Positions 46,407 to 54,286 of a stretch of DNA of 64,000 nt are shown here, piece after piece. This DNA comes from Arthrobacter gengyunqii (lineage in GTDB: Bacteria; Actinomycetota; Actinomycetes; Actinomycetales; Micrococcaceae): contig NZ_CP095461.1 in assembly GCF_023022985.1 (NCBI RefSeq), positions 1,612,001 to 1,676,000 of the forward strand, written 5' to 3'. The translations under genes and the position numbers were made by a program. Position 1 is the stretch's first letter; each line of letters starts with the position of its first letter. The notes beneath the pieces were generated by a model. The model worked only from the letters and a program-made list of their open reading frames with translations. It searched no databases and had not been told where the DNA came from.

Positions 46407-46426
46407 GGACCAATGGACGGACCAAT
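46407..46426. promoter_or_regulatory. Two direct half-sites upstream of the FadR-type gene
   Basis: GGACCAAT occurs at 46407-46414 and again at 46419-46426, 12 bases apart. GACCAA is the half of the palindrome at 46541, which suggests binding by the same regulator near its own start (autoregulation). Confidence 0.45.
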
Positions 46427-46540
46427 TACAAGGGATGGTGCCGTGCGTCGGTCTCATGTTTCCAGCTCGTAAAAGGGTCGTGACGCTTTGGTTTAACCGG
46501 AGAATACGGCGAATTCCTCACTTAAGCTCAAATTCATCAG

Positions 46541-46553
46541 TTGGTCAGACCAA
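46541..46553. promoter_or_regulatory. Candidate FadR-family operator before the formamidase gene
   Basis: TTGGTCAGACCAA is a perfect 13-base palindrome about 40 bases before the formamidase start. It fits the TGGT-N3-ACCA consensus of FadR-type GntR regulators, one of which is encoded divergently next to it. Confidence 0.65.
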
Positions 46554-46591
46554 TTATTTTGGTTCATACCGTTCGCTTGGAGAGGATGCTC

Positions 46592-47731
46592 GTGCCCACC
46601 ATCACCACCGCACAATTCCCGGTCCTGCAGCCGGACAGCGGCATCGTTTCGGGTGCCGCGTACCTTCCGGCATTGCCCGCAAATGTCCTGTGGGGCCGCC
46701 TGCCGTCCCGCGGAGATGCACCCGTTCTCACCGTTGCGCCCGGACAGACAATTGTTGTCGACACCATCAGCCACGAAGGAATGATGAGTGACCAGGGGAG
46801 CGATCCCATGGGGTACTTCCGGCACCACGGCGTCCCGGCTGAGCAGATCCTCAGCGACACCGTTGACGTGGCTGGCCGGGTAGCCCGCAGCGATGCAGAC
46901 GGACCCCACATAGTTACCGGACCCATTGCGGTTGCCGGCGCCCTGCCGGGAGACCTGCTGGCAGTTCGGATCGACAAGCTGAGCATGCGCGTCCCGTACG
47001 GAGTCATTTCCACCCGCCACGCCAAGGGAGTGCTCAGCGGCGACAGCAGCATGGACGGCACCTACAGCCAGTTTTGTTCCGTCGAGGAACGGTCCGGCTC
47101 CTGGTGCGGCACCATGCCCCTGCACCCGGAAGCCGGTGCGGAGCGGGCCGCCTTTCCCCTGGCGCCATTTCTTGGAATCATGGGCGTCGCCGTTGACTCT
47201 GACATCCGCGCCCATTCAGTGCCCCCGGGCCTGCACGGCGGCAACATCGACATCAAGCTGCTGACAGAAGGTGCAACTCTCTACCTTCCGGTGCAGGTCC
47301 CGGAGGCGCTGTTCTATATCGGCGACCCGCACTACGCACAGGGAAATGGCGAAGTTGCCCTGACCGCCCTGGAAGCCCCCCTGCGCGCCACGCTGACGGT
47401 TCAGCTCGTTCCGGCCGCGGAGATCAGTTCCGTGCTCGGAGGCGTCGCCGGCCCGTTCGCCACCGCCGGAGACCTGCTCGTACCGACCGGTCTTGACGAG
47501 GATCTGAACGTGGCCCTCCGCCACTGCGTCACCAACGGGATAGAGCTGCTGACCGGACTGTTCGGGATGGAACGAAGACTCGCATACCTGTATCTCAGCG
47601 CTGCGGCAGACTTCCAGATCTCCCAAGCAGTGGACCAGGTACGGGGCGTTCACGGACAAATCAGGGTCTCAGACTTTCCCGCCCTGTCCCGCACCCCGCT
47701 GGGGAGAACCCTGCTGGGCCCACTCGCATGA
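46592..47731 (+). CDS. Acetamidase/formamidase family protein
   Basis: FmdA/AmdA-type hydrolases release ammonia from short amides such as formamide. The 379-residue protein has the family features VDTISHEGMMSDQGSDPMGY, GALPGDLLAVRIDKL, LAPFLGIMGVAVDS and GLHGGNIDIKLLTEGATLYL, a conserved Gly/Asn/Asp block. The GTG at 46592 is favoured because GGAGAGG ends six bases before it; an ATG at 46586 would abut the ribosome site. It begins a five-gene unit with a transporter and a second amidase. Confidence 0.92.
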   Translation: MPTITTAQFPVLQPDSGIVSGAAYLPALPANVLWGRLPSRGDAPVLTVAPGQTIVVDTISHEGMMSDQGSDPMGYFRHHGVPAEQILSDTVDVAGRVARSDADGPHIVTGPIAVAGALPGDLLAVRIDKLSMRVPYGVISTRHAKGVLSGDSSMDGTYSQFCSVEERSGSWCGTMPLHPEAGAERAAFPLAPFLGIMGVAVDSDIRAHSVPPGLHGGNIDIKLLTEGATLYLPVQVPEALFYIGDPHYAQGNGEVALTALEAPLRATLTVQLVPAAEISSVLGGVAGPFATAGDLLVPTGLDEDLNVALRHCVTNGIELLTGLFGMERRLAYLYLSAAADFQISQAVDQVRGVHGQIRVSDFPALSRTPLGRTLLGPLA

Positions 47732-47760
47732 CACCCACGACACCCACCATAAGGAGCACC

Positions 47761-48732
47761 ATGAAAACCATGAAAACGGGCATCATCGCCGGACTGTCAG
47801 TCAGCGCGATGGTGCTCCTGGCCGGTTGCACGGGCGAGACCCAGGCCGCCGCCGGGGATGACCGGATTGTAAAAGTCGCCACGCAGCGCCAGCCGCACCT
47901 TTTCGCCGCCTACGCCTATGAGCAGTTCGCCCCGGAAGGGGTGACTATCGAGGTTGTGCCAATGTCCAACTCAACCGATGAGAAGAACGCGCTCCTCTCC
48001 GGTGACGTCGACTTTGCCCTGCTGGGTGTGCCAACGATTATTGCCGGGGCGGCCCAGGGCGAGGAGATTGAATTGATCGCGTCCGGGGCCGACGGCGGCA
48101 GCGGCATTATCGGCAAGCCCGGGATCGCCTCAACCGCGGACCTTCGAGGAAAGAAAATCGGATACGTGCCCGGATCTTCTCAAGAGATTGTCCTGCGGCT
48201 GACCTTGAAAGCCGAAGGGATCGATCCAGACACCGATGTGGAAATGATCAACATCGGCTATGCGGAGATGGCCGATGCACTCAGCAGGGGTGACATCGAT
48301 GCCTTCTCCGGCGCAGAAGTCGGCGCGTCCATCGCCAAACTGGCCGGCGCCGTCTCGGTGACGTCTCCGTATGAAACCGGAATCGGAAAGGTCAACATCG
48401 GGTTGGCCACCAACACCGGGGTGATGGACTCTGACGCCGAACTGGTTGAAGCGATGGTGGAAACCCACATCAAGGCAACCAACCACCTGCTCGATGACAA
48501 GCAGGCGTGGGTGGGCGGCGTGCAGAGCCAATTCACCTTCGACCAGGAGGTGCTGGACAGCGCTGTGGAGAACATCTGGCTCAGGTCATCCCTGGACGAT
48601 GAGTACATCAGCCAGGTGGAGGAACTGGCCCGGCAAATGGTCGCCATCGGCAGCATCGATTCCGCACCAGTGATCACTGACTATCTCCACACCCAGTTCC
48701 TTGATGCTTCTGCAACAGCGGGTACCCCGTGA
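47761..48732 (+). CDS. ABC transporter substrate-binding lipoprotein (SsuA/NMT1-like)
   Basis: A 323-residue lipoprotein with signal peptide GIIAGLSVSAMVLLAGC (lipobox LAGC). The mature part has the NMT1/SsuA pattern: KVATQRQPHLFAAYAYEQFA, LLSGDVDFALLGVPTIIAGA, DLRGKKIGYVPGSSQEIVLR and ADALSRGDIDAFSGAEVG. Such proteins bind sulfonates, nitrate, taurine or thiamine precursors. The context with two amidases points to an amide or urea-like compound here. AAGGAG sits four bases before the ATG. Confidence 0.9.
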   Translation: MKTMKTGIIAGLSVSAMVLLAGCTGETQAAAGDDRIVKVATQRQPHLFAAYAYEQFAPEGVTIEVVPMSNSTDEKNALLSGDVDFALLGVPTIIAGAAQGEEIELIASGADGGSGIIGKPGIASTADLRGKKIGYVPGSSQEIVLRLTLKAEGIDPDTDVEMINIGYAEMADALSRGDIDAFSGAEVGASIAKLAGAVSVTSPYETGIGKVNIGLATNTGVMDSDAELVEAMVETHIKATNHLLDDKQAWVGGVQSQFTFDQEVLDSAVENIWLRSSLDDEYISQVEELARQMVAIGSIDSAPVITDYLHTQFLDASATAGTP

Positions 48733-49682
48733 CCGCGGCAACGTCAGGTCCGGCTGCGGCCGGCGGGACGATAGCTGCTTCGTATTCCCCGGCAGGGGAT
48801 GGCCACGGCAGTGGCACGGCTGCCGTAGCCGTCAGTGCGGCACAGTCGGGCAGCCCGCGTCCCCGGCGCAACTGGTCAGTCCTGCGGCAGGTGCTCGTGG
48901 CCATGCCGGCACCGATATTGCTTGTCCTTCTGTGGGACCTGGGCGTACGCCAGGGCTGGACCCTGCCGCTGGACATCAGAATGGCACAGGTTCCATCACC
49001 CGGTGCCGTTGCCGTAAGGCTGGCCGATGTGGCGGTGGGCGGAATCATCAACGATCCCTTCAGCGGAGAGCTGCTCCGCCACACGCAGGCAAGCGTTGTC
49101 AGGGTCTTCTCTGGTTTTGGCCTCGCAATGCTGGTTGCGATTCCCCTGGGTGTCCTGATGGGACGTTCAAAGCTGATGTCGCAGCTGCTGGAACCGACGC
49201 TTAACCTGATCCGTCCCATTCCAGTTACGGCATGGGTTCCGCTGGCCTTGATCATTATCGGCATCGGTGACCGGTCCACCATCTTCTTGGTGTTTCTCTC
49301 AGCCGTGTTTCCGATCCTCCTGAACACCATCTCGGCCGTGCAGCATGTGCCTGTTCGGCTGCTGGAAGCTGCAGCAATGCTGGGAACACCAAAGGTGCAG
49401 GCTCTCTATAAGGTCGTCATCCCGGCGGCGGTGCCCGGGATGATCAGCGGCCTCAGGGTGGCGCTTGGTTTGGCCTGGGTGGTGCTGGTGGTCGGTGAGA
49501 CGACGGGCATCACCGTGGGCCTGGGAGCAATGATCACCGAGGCAAAGGAAGTGTCAAAAACCGACCTTATTGTCGCGGGCATGGTCTTTATCGGCCTCCT
49601 GGGATTCCTCAGCGACCGCCTGCTGGTCGGACTGGTGAAAGCAGTGTCCCGCCGTCGGCCCATTCTCAACAACACTCCCTGA
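48729..49682 (+). CDS. ABC transporter permease (SsuC/TauC-like)
   Basis: The 317-residue membrane protein begins with ~50 variable Ala/Gly/Ser-rich residues. About six membrane helices follow, with the binding-protein-dependent transport loop EAAAMLGTPKVQALYKVVIP, whose EAA-type motif contacts the ATPase. GTG start overlapping the binding-protein stop (GTGA). It forms the membrane channel of the importer with the genes at 47761 and 49706. Confidence 0.93.
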   Translation: MTAATSGPAAAGGTIAASYSPAGDGHGSGTAAVAVSAAQSGSPRPRRNWSVLRQVLVAMPAPILLVLLWDLGVRQGWTLPLDIRMAQVPSPGAVAVRLADVAVGGIINDPFSGELLRHTQASVVRVFSGFGLAMLVAIPLGVLMGRSKLMSQLLEPTLNLIRPIPVTAWVPLALIIIGIGDRSTIFLVFLSAVFPILLNTISAVQHVPVRLLEAAAMLGTPKVQALYKVVIPAAVPGMISGLRVALGLAWVVLVVGETTGITVGLGAMITEAKEVSKTDLIVAGMVFIGLLGFLSDRLLVGLVKAVSRRRPILNNTP

Positions 49683-49705
49683 CGAAAAGAAAGCCGAGCA
49701 ACCCC

Positions 49706-50509
49706 ATGCGCATTGAATCATTTCCACGAACCAGCCGCCCGGGATCGATCTCCATCCGAAATGTGGGCAAACGGTACGGTGATGGCCCTTACGCCATGAA
49801 AGGCACAGACCTGGACATCGAATCCGGACAGTTCATTGCGATAGTGGGTGCCAGCGGCTGCGGCAAGAGCACCCTCATGCGCCTCATTGCTGGATTCGAG
49901 CAGGTCACCGACGGCCTTATTCAAGTGGAAGGACGGCCGGTCACCGGACCGGGTCCGGACCGTGGCGTTGTCTTCCAAGACTATGGATTGTTCCCGTGGC
50001 TGACGGTCAAGGAGAACATTGCCTACGGCCCAAAACAACAGCACCATCCGTCATCGGTAGTGAAGGAACGCACCCGGGAGTTTACCGAAATGGTTGGCCT
50101 GTCCAGGGTTGCGGATTCTTTCCCGCATCAGCTTTCCGGAGGAATGCAGCAGCGTGTTGCCATTGCCCGGGTTTTGGCGAACCAGCCCTCGGTGCTGCTC
50201 ATGGACGAACCATTTGGTGCGCTGGACGCGCTAACCCGGGAACAGCTCCAAAACGAGCTCTCCAGGATCCACCGCACGGTCGGCACAACCGTTGTCTTCA
50301 TTACGCACAGTATCGAGGAAGCCGTGTATCTGGCAGACCGGGTGGTGGTCATGTCGGGGGGTTCATCTCACGGAATACCCGGGCACATTAAGAAAATCAT
50401 CGACATTCCGATGTCCGGAGACCGCGACGTCACGTCGGCGGAATTCAATGACTATAAACGGGAAATCTCTCGGCTGGTGCATGAACAGACCACCGTCGCC
50501 GCAGCCTGA
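49706..50509 (+). CDS. ABC transporter ATP-binding protein (SsuB/TauB-like)
   Basis: The 267-residue ATPase has Walker A GASGCGKST, Q-loop VVFQDYGLFPW, signature LSGGMQQRVAIARVLANQPS, Walker B VLLMDEPFGALD and the switch His in VVFITHSIEEA. It energises the importer formed with the two preceding genes. Confidence 0.95.
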   Translation: MRIESFPRTSRPGSISIRNVGKRYGDGPYAMKGTDLDIESGQFIAIVGASGCGKSTLMRLIAGFEQVTDGLIQVEGRPVTGPGPDRGVVFQDYGLFPWLTVKENIAYGPKQQHHPSSVVKERTREFTEMVGLSRVADSFPHQLSGGMQQRVAIARVLANQPSVLLMDEPFGALDALTREQLQNELSRIHRTVGTTVVFITHSIEEAVYLADRVVVMSGGSSHGIPGHIKKIIDIPMSGDRDVTSAEFNDYKREISRLVHEQTTVAAA

Positions 50510-50534
50510 CATTCCGAGGAGAGGAACCATTCCC

Positions 50535-52190
50535 ATGACGGCATCCGCGCCCGCCACCCGCCCCTACACGCTCTCAGGTTCACCGGCCCCGGAAGAGTTG
50601 CTGCAAGCATTCGACGCTTATGAAACCGCGTTGATGGCCAATGATCTGGAGGTGCTTGACGAACTCTTCGCACCGGATAATCTGCTCGGACCCGGGGTAC
50701 CAACCATCCGCGGCGACGCCGGAGGACTGCTCTTGGGCCACGATGCCATCCGTGACTTCCGCCTTTACCGGGGCGGAGCGCCGGCTCGCACGCTGGTGGA
50801 CGTCACGGTGCAAATGGCGGATCCCCGCACGGCACTTATTGTCGCCGTCACAGAGGCCTGCGGAGGCGGGCGGGGGCAGCAGACGCAGCTGTGGCACCGT
50901 CGAGATGCGGGGTGGATGATTGTGGCGGCCCATGTTAGTTCTCCGGCCCTGCCCATCGACTCAACCATTTGGCGGACCGTTGGCACGCCACTGGTCCGCC
51001 CGACGGGCAGGGGACAGCTGGAGGGAATGACGGTGGCCGCGAAGGATCTGTTTGCCGTTGCCGGTCATCCCATCGGTGCCGGAAGCGAGGCTTGGGTCCG
51101 GGACGCAGCGCCTGAGCCCTGTTCGGCCGCTGCCGTCACCGTACTCACTGACGCCGGTGCATCGATCCGCGGCATAGCCCGCACGGACGAATTTGCCTAC
51201 AGCCTGGCAGGTATGAACACCCACTACGGCACGCCGCCCAACCCGAAGGCACCCGGCCGCATCAGCGGAGGGTCCTCGTCCGGGTCCGCCAGCGCCGTTT
51301 CGACGGGGCAGGCCCATTTGGGGCTGGGAAGTGACACGGGCGGATCTATCCGGGTGCCGGCCTCCTATCAGGGGCTGTTCGGTATCAGGACGACGCACGG
51401 AGCGGTATCGCTGGACGGTGTAATGCCGCTCGCGCCGTCCTTTGACACGGTCGGGTGGATGACGCGCGATGCCGAGTCAATGGAAAAGGCTGGAAAGGTG
51501 TTGCTGCCTCCGGTGCCGGCCGACGCCGGAACTGCGTTGACCGGTGCGTTGAGCATGCCGTCACTCACCGCCGTCGCCGACCGGCCCACCCAAGAAGCGC
51601 TGGCCGCCATGCTGTCAGATTGGACGCACCTGGAGGATCGCGGAGTCCCGGTGCTGGAGGAATCCGCCTTTGATGCCCAGGTACTGCCGCGGTGGCTCAG
51701 CATCTTCCAAACCGTGCAAGGCTTTGAGGCGTGGCAGGCCCACGGCTCCTGGGTCAGCCGGAACATGGTGTCATTGGGTGCGGATGTTGCAGGGCGGTTC
51801 CGGACAGCATCCACGATATCCCGCGAACAATACCAACTGGCCCGCGCCGAAGCTGCGGCTGCAAAGCAGCAGATTCGCGAACTTGTGGGTACCCGGGTCC
51901 TGATCCTGCCCTCGGCGTCATCGGCCGCTCCGAAACTCAACACTGGGTCAAAACTCAAGGCTGAAGCCGGCGCCCCGTGTCCGCTCGAGAACCAGATCCA
52001 ACAGGCGAGGACCGCCACCATGCAGCTGACCTGTCTGGCAGGGCTTGCAGGGTTGCCCGCCGTGAGCATGCCTCTTCGGACCGTCGACGGCCTGCCGCGG
52101 GGTGCCTGTCTTGTCGGGCCAGCGGGCAGCGACCTTGCCCTCCTGCGATTGGCCGTCCTGCTCAGCGAATTGGGACTCCTTGCACGGTGA
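50535..52190 (+). CDS. Amidase fused to an N-terminal AtzH-like domain
   Basis: Residues 15-140 form an AtzH-like (SnoaL/NTF2-fold) domain (ELLQAFDAYETALMANDLEV, NLLGPGVPTIRG, LLLGHDAIRDFRLYRGG). Residues 150-551 form an amidase-signature enzyme: Lys170 in VAAKDLF, the Gly/Ser loop 245-252 and Ser271 in SDTGGSIRVP form the Ser-cisSer-Lys triad. In cyanuric acid and biuret degradation, AtzH and the amidase AtzE act on consecutive intermediates, so the fusion suggests hydrolysis of a biuret- or urea-derived substrate; this is inference. Start ATG 50535 follows GAGGA at 50519-50525. Confidence 0.9.
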   Translation: MTASAPATRPYTLSGSPAPEELLQAFDAYETALMANDLEVLDELFAPDNLLGPGVPTIRGDAGGLLLGHDAIRDFRLYRGGAPARTLVDVTVQMADPRTALIVAVTEACGGGRGQQTQLWHRRDAGWMIVAAHVSSPALPIDSTIWRTVGTPLVRPTGRGQLEGMTVAAKDLFAVAGHPIGAGSEAWVRDAAPEPCSAAAVTVLTDAGASIRGIARTDEFAYSLAGMNTHYGTPPNPKAPGRISGGSSSGSASAVSTGQAHLGLGSDTGGSIRVPASYQGLFGIRTTHGAVSLDGVMPLAPSFDTVGWMTRDAESMEKAGKVLLPPVPADAGTALTGALSMPSLTAVADRPTQEALAAMLSDWTHLEDRGVPVLEESAFDAQVLPRWLSIFQTVQGFEAWQAHGSWVSRNMVSLGADVAGRFRTASTISREQYQLARAEAAAAKQQIRELVGTRVLILPSASSAAPKLNTGSKLKAEAGAPCPLENQIQQARTATMQLTCLAGLAGLPAVSMPLRTVDGLPRGACLVGPAGSDLALLRLAVLLSELGLLAR

Positions 52191-52235
52191 CTGCTGCGGA
52201 TAGGAGCAGTCGTATCCTCCGGAACGCAAAAAAGT

Positions 52236-52247
52236 TTGACAGGACAA
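52236..52247 (+). promoter_or_regulatory. Candidate iolC promoter -35 with IolR-like box
   Basis: TTGACA at 52236-52241 is a full -35 match; a -10 17 bases later is weak (CAGAGT). TGACAGGACA (52238-52247) read on the other strand matches nine of ten positions of the IolR consensus known from Corynebacterium glutamicum, so a repressor could cover the -35. Confidence 0.5.
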
Positions 52248-52340
52248 AGTCCCGAGGGCAGAGTGTGGGTGTGGCGTCGGTCACATCCATAGCCAGATCG
52301 GGCGGTGCTCCCCGCCTAGACAGGAAGGCCGGCGGATACA

Positions 52341-53333
52341 GTGCCTCACGAAGTGCTCACCATCGGACGGATCAGCGTTGATATCTACCCGCAGGACATT
52401 GGGGTGGATCTGGCGGATGTCACCTCCTTTGCCAAGTACCTTGGCGGTTCACCATCCAATGTTGCGGTCGCTGCGGCCCGGCACGGGCGCAGGGCTGCCG
52501 TCATCACCCGGACCGGCGCCGATCCTTTCGGTAAGTATCTGCACGGGGAACTGTTGAAGTTCGGCGTTGATGACACGTACGTCACTGCCGTTCCGGAGCT
52601 GCAAACCCCCGTGACTTTCTGCGCGATCATGCCGCCGGAGAACTTTCCCCTATATTTCTACGGCCGGTTTCCTACGGCGCCTGATTTGCAGATCACGGCC
52701 GAAGAAGTGGATACGGGCATCGTACGGGACGCGGGTATCTTTTGGTCCACGGTTACAGGGCTGTGCCAGGAACCCAGTCGGGCGGCACATTTGGCCGCGC
52801 ACCGAGCCCGGCCAAGGGAAGCGCTGGGACCGGAACAACACACGGTACTGGATCTGGACTACCGACCGATGTTCTGGTCCTCCGAGGATGAAGCCCGAGA
52901 ACAGATCATCCGCATCCTGCCGTATGTCACCGTTGCGGTGGGCAATACCAAGGAATGCTCGGTTGCGGTGGGCGAAGGAACACCCGATGAGCAGGCTGAC
53001 AGCCTGCTGGCTGAAGGCGTTGCGTTGGCGGTGGTCAAACTGGGTGCGGACGGTGTCTTGGCAAAGACCCCAACGGAGCGCGTGGTTTCCCCGCCCGTTC
53101 CTATGGAGACAGTAAACGGGCTTGGCGCCGGGGACGCCTTCGGCGGCGCATTGTGCCACGGCCTGCTGGCGGGGTGGCCCCTGGCCGCAGTGCTTGAGTA
53201 CGCCAACGCGTCAGGTGCTCTGGTGGCGTCGCGGATTTCCTGCGCGGATGCCATGCCCACGCCCACCGAAGTTCTCGAGCTTTTGACCGAACGCGGCCGG
53301 ATGCTGCCTGAACTCCTGGAGGCATCCACGTGA
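52341..53333 (+). CDS. iolC: 5-dehydro-2-deoxygluconokinase
   Basis: IolC phosphorylates 5-keto-2-deoxygluconate in inositol catabolism. The 330-residue PfkB-fold kinase has TIGRISVDIYPQDIGVDL, FAKYLGGSPSNVAVAAARHG and the catalytic NGLGAGDAFGGALCHGLL. It lacks the C-terminal aldolase-like domain of longer IolC forms; a stand-alone gene of that type follows instead. GTG start. It overlaps the next gene by four bases. Confidence 0.93.
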   Translation: MPHEVLTIGRISVDIYPQDIGVDLADVTSFAKYLGGSPSNVAVAAARHGRRAAVITRTGADPFGKYLHGELLKFGVDDTYVTAVPELQTPVTFCAIMPPENFPLYFYGRFPTAPDLQITAEEVDTGIVRDAGIFWSTVTGLCQEPSRAAHLAAHRARPREALGPEQHTVLDLDYRPMFWSSEDEAREQIIRILPYVTVAVGNTKECSVAVGEGTPDEQADSLLAEGVALAVVKLGADGVLAKTPTERVVSPPVPMETVNGLGAGDAFGGALCHGLLAGWPLAAVLEYANASGALVASRISCADAMPTPTEVLELLTERGRMLPELLEAST

Positions 53334-54286
53334 ATGGCTTCGATGACAACCCGCGACGCTACGAGCACCTGACGCGCCTCAGGCTGGAGGACCCCGCGGC
53401 CCTCAGTCGTGCGGCTGCCGAACGTCTGCCCCATCCGGGACCGCAGCTGGGGAAACAGAACTTCATCGTTGCCGCCGACCATCCTGCCCGCGGTGCCCTC
53501 GCAGTAGGTAAGCGATCCATGGCGATGGCAGACCGCCATGACCTCCTAGACCGGCTGCAGTCCGCTTTGGCCCATCCGGCAGTTGACGGTGTGCTGGCCA
53601 CTCCCGACATCATGGATGACCTGCTCCTGCTGGGTGCTTTGGACGGGAAACTGCTGTTCGGCTCCATGAACCGGGGCGGGCTGGCTGGTTCCGTGAATGA
53701 ACCGGATGACCGCTTCACGGGCCACACCGCCGCCGCGCTGCAGGCGCTGGGCGCCACCGGGGGCAAAATGCTGGTCCGCATCTGCCTGGGTGACCCTGCA
53801 ACGGTGAGCACGCTGGAATCAACAGCGAAAACCATCGACAGTCTCGCGGAGCGGCGGCTGGTGGCGATGGTGGAACCGTTCATGTCCGTGTGGGATCACG
53901 GCCGCCTGCGCAACGACCTGACCGCGGACGCCGTCATCACCTCCATTGCCATCGCCTCGGGACTGGGTTCCACCAGCGCTTATACCTGGCTGAAACTGCC
54001 CGTGGTCCCGGAGATGGAACGGGTTCTGGCCGCCACCACCATGCCTGCCGTCCTGCTGGGCGGAGACCCGTCCGGGTCTCCGCAGGACACCTTCGACCGC
54101 TGGCAGGCGGCCTTGAAACTGCCCGGCGTCCAAGGCCTGACAGTGGGCCGGACCCTGCTGTACCCCAAGAGCGGAGACGTGCATGAGGCCGTGGCCGCGG
54201 CGGCGTCGCTGCTGAACAACCATCCTGACCCGAGCAGTCACCCCGACCGGTACACCGGCCCCGAACAGGAAGTGCCCGCACCATGA
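53330..54286 (+). CDS. Cgl0158-type (beta/alpha)8-barrel protein, likely aldolase
   Basis: A 318-residue protein with FIVAADHPARGALAVG, GVLATPDIMDDLLLLGALDG, RICLGDPATVSTLESTAKTI and LKLPVVPEMERVLAATTMPA. It resembles the barrel protein of C. glutamicum inositol clusters and the DUF2090 half of fused IolC proteins. By position it probably cleaves the phosphorylated 2-deoxy-5-ketogluconate, the role of IolJ; this is inference. GTG start overlapping iolC; ATGA overlap with iolD. Confidence 0.8.
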   Translation: MNGFDDNPRRYEHLTRLRLEDPAALSRAAAERLPHPGPQLGKQNFIVAADHPARGALAVGKRSMAMADRHDLLDRLQSALAHPAVDGVLATPDIMDDLLLLGALDGKLLFGSMNRGGLAGSVNEPDDRFTGHTAAALQALGATGGKMLVRICLGDPATVSTLESTAKTIDSLAERRLVAMVEPFMSVWDHGRLRNDLTADAVITSIAIASGLGSTSAYTWLKLPVVPEMERVLAATTMPAVLLGGDPSGSPQDTFDRWQAALKLPGVQGLTVGRTLLYPKSGDVHEAVAAAASLLNNHPDPSSHPDRYTGPEQEVPAP

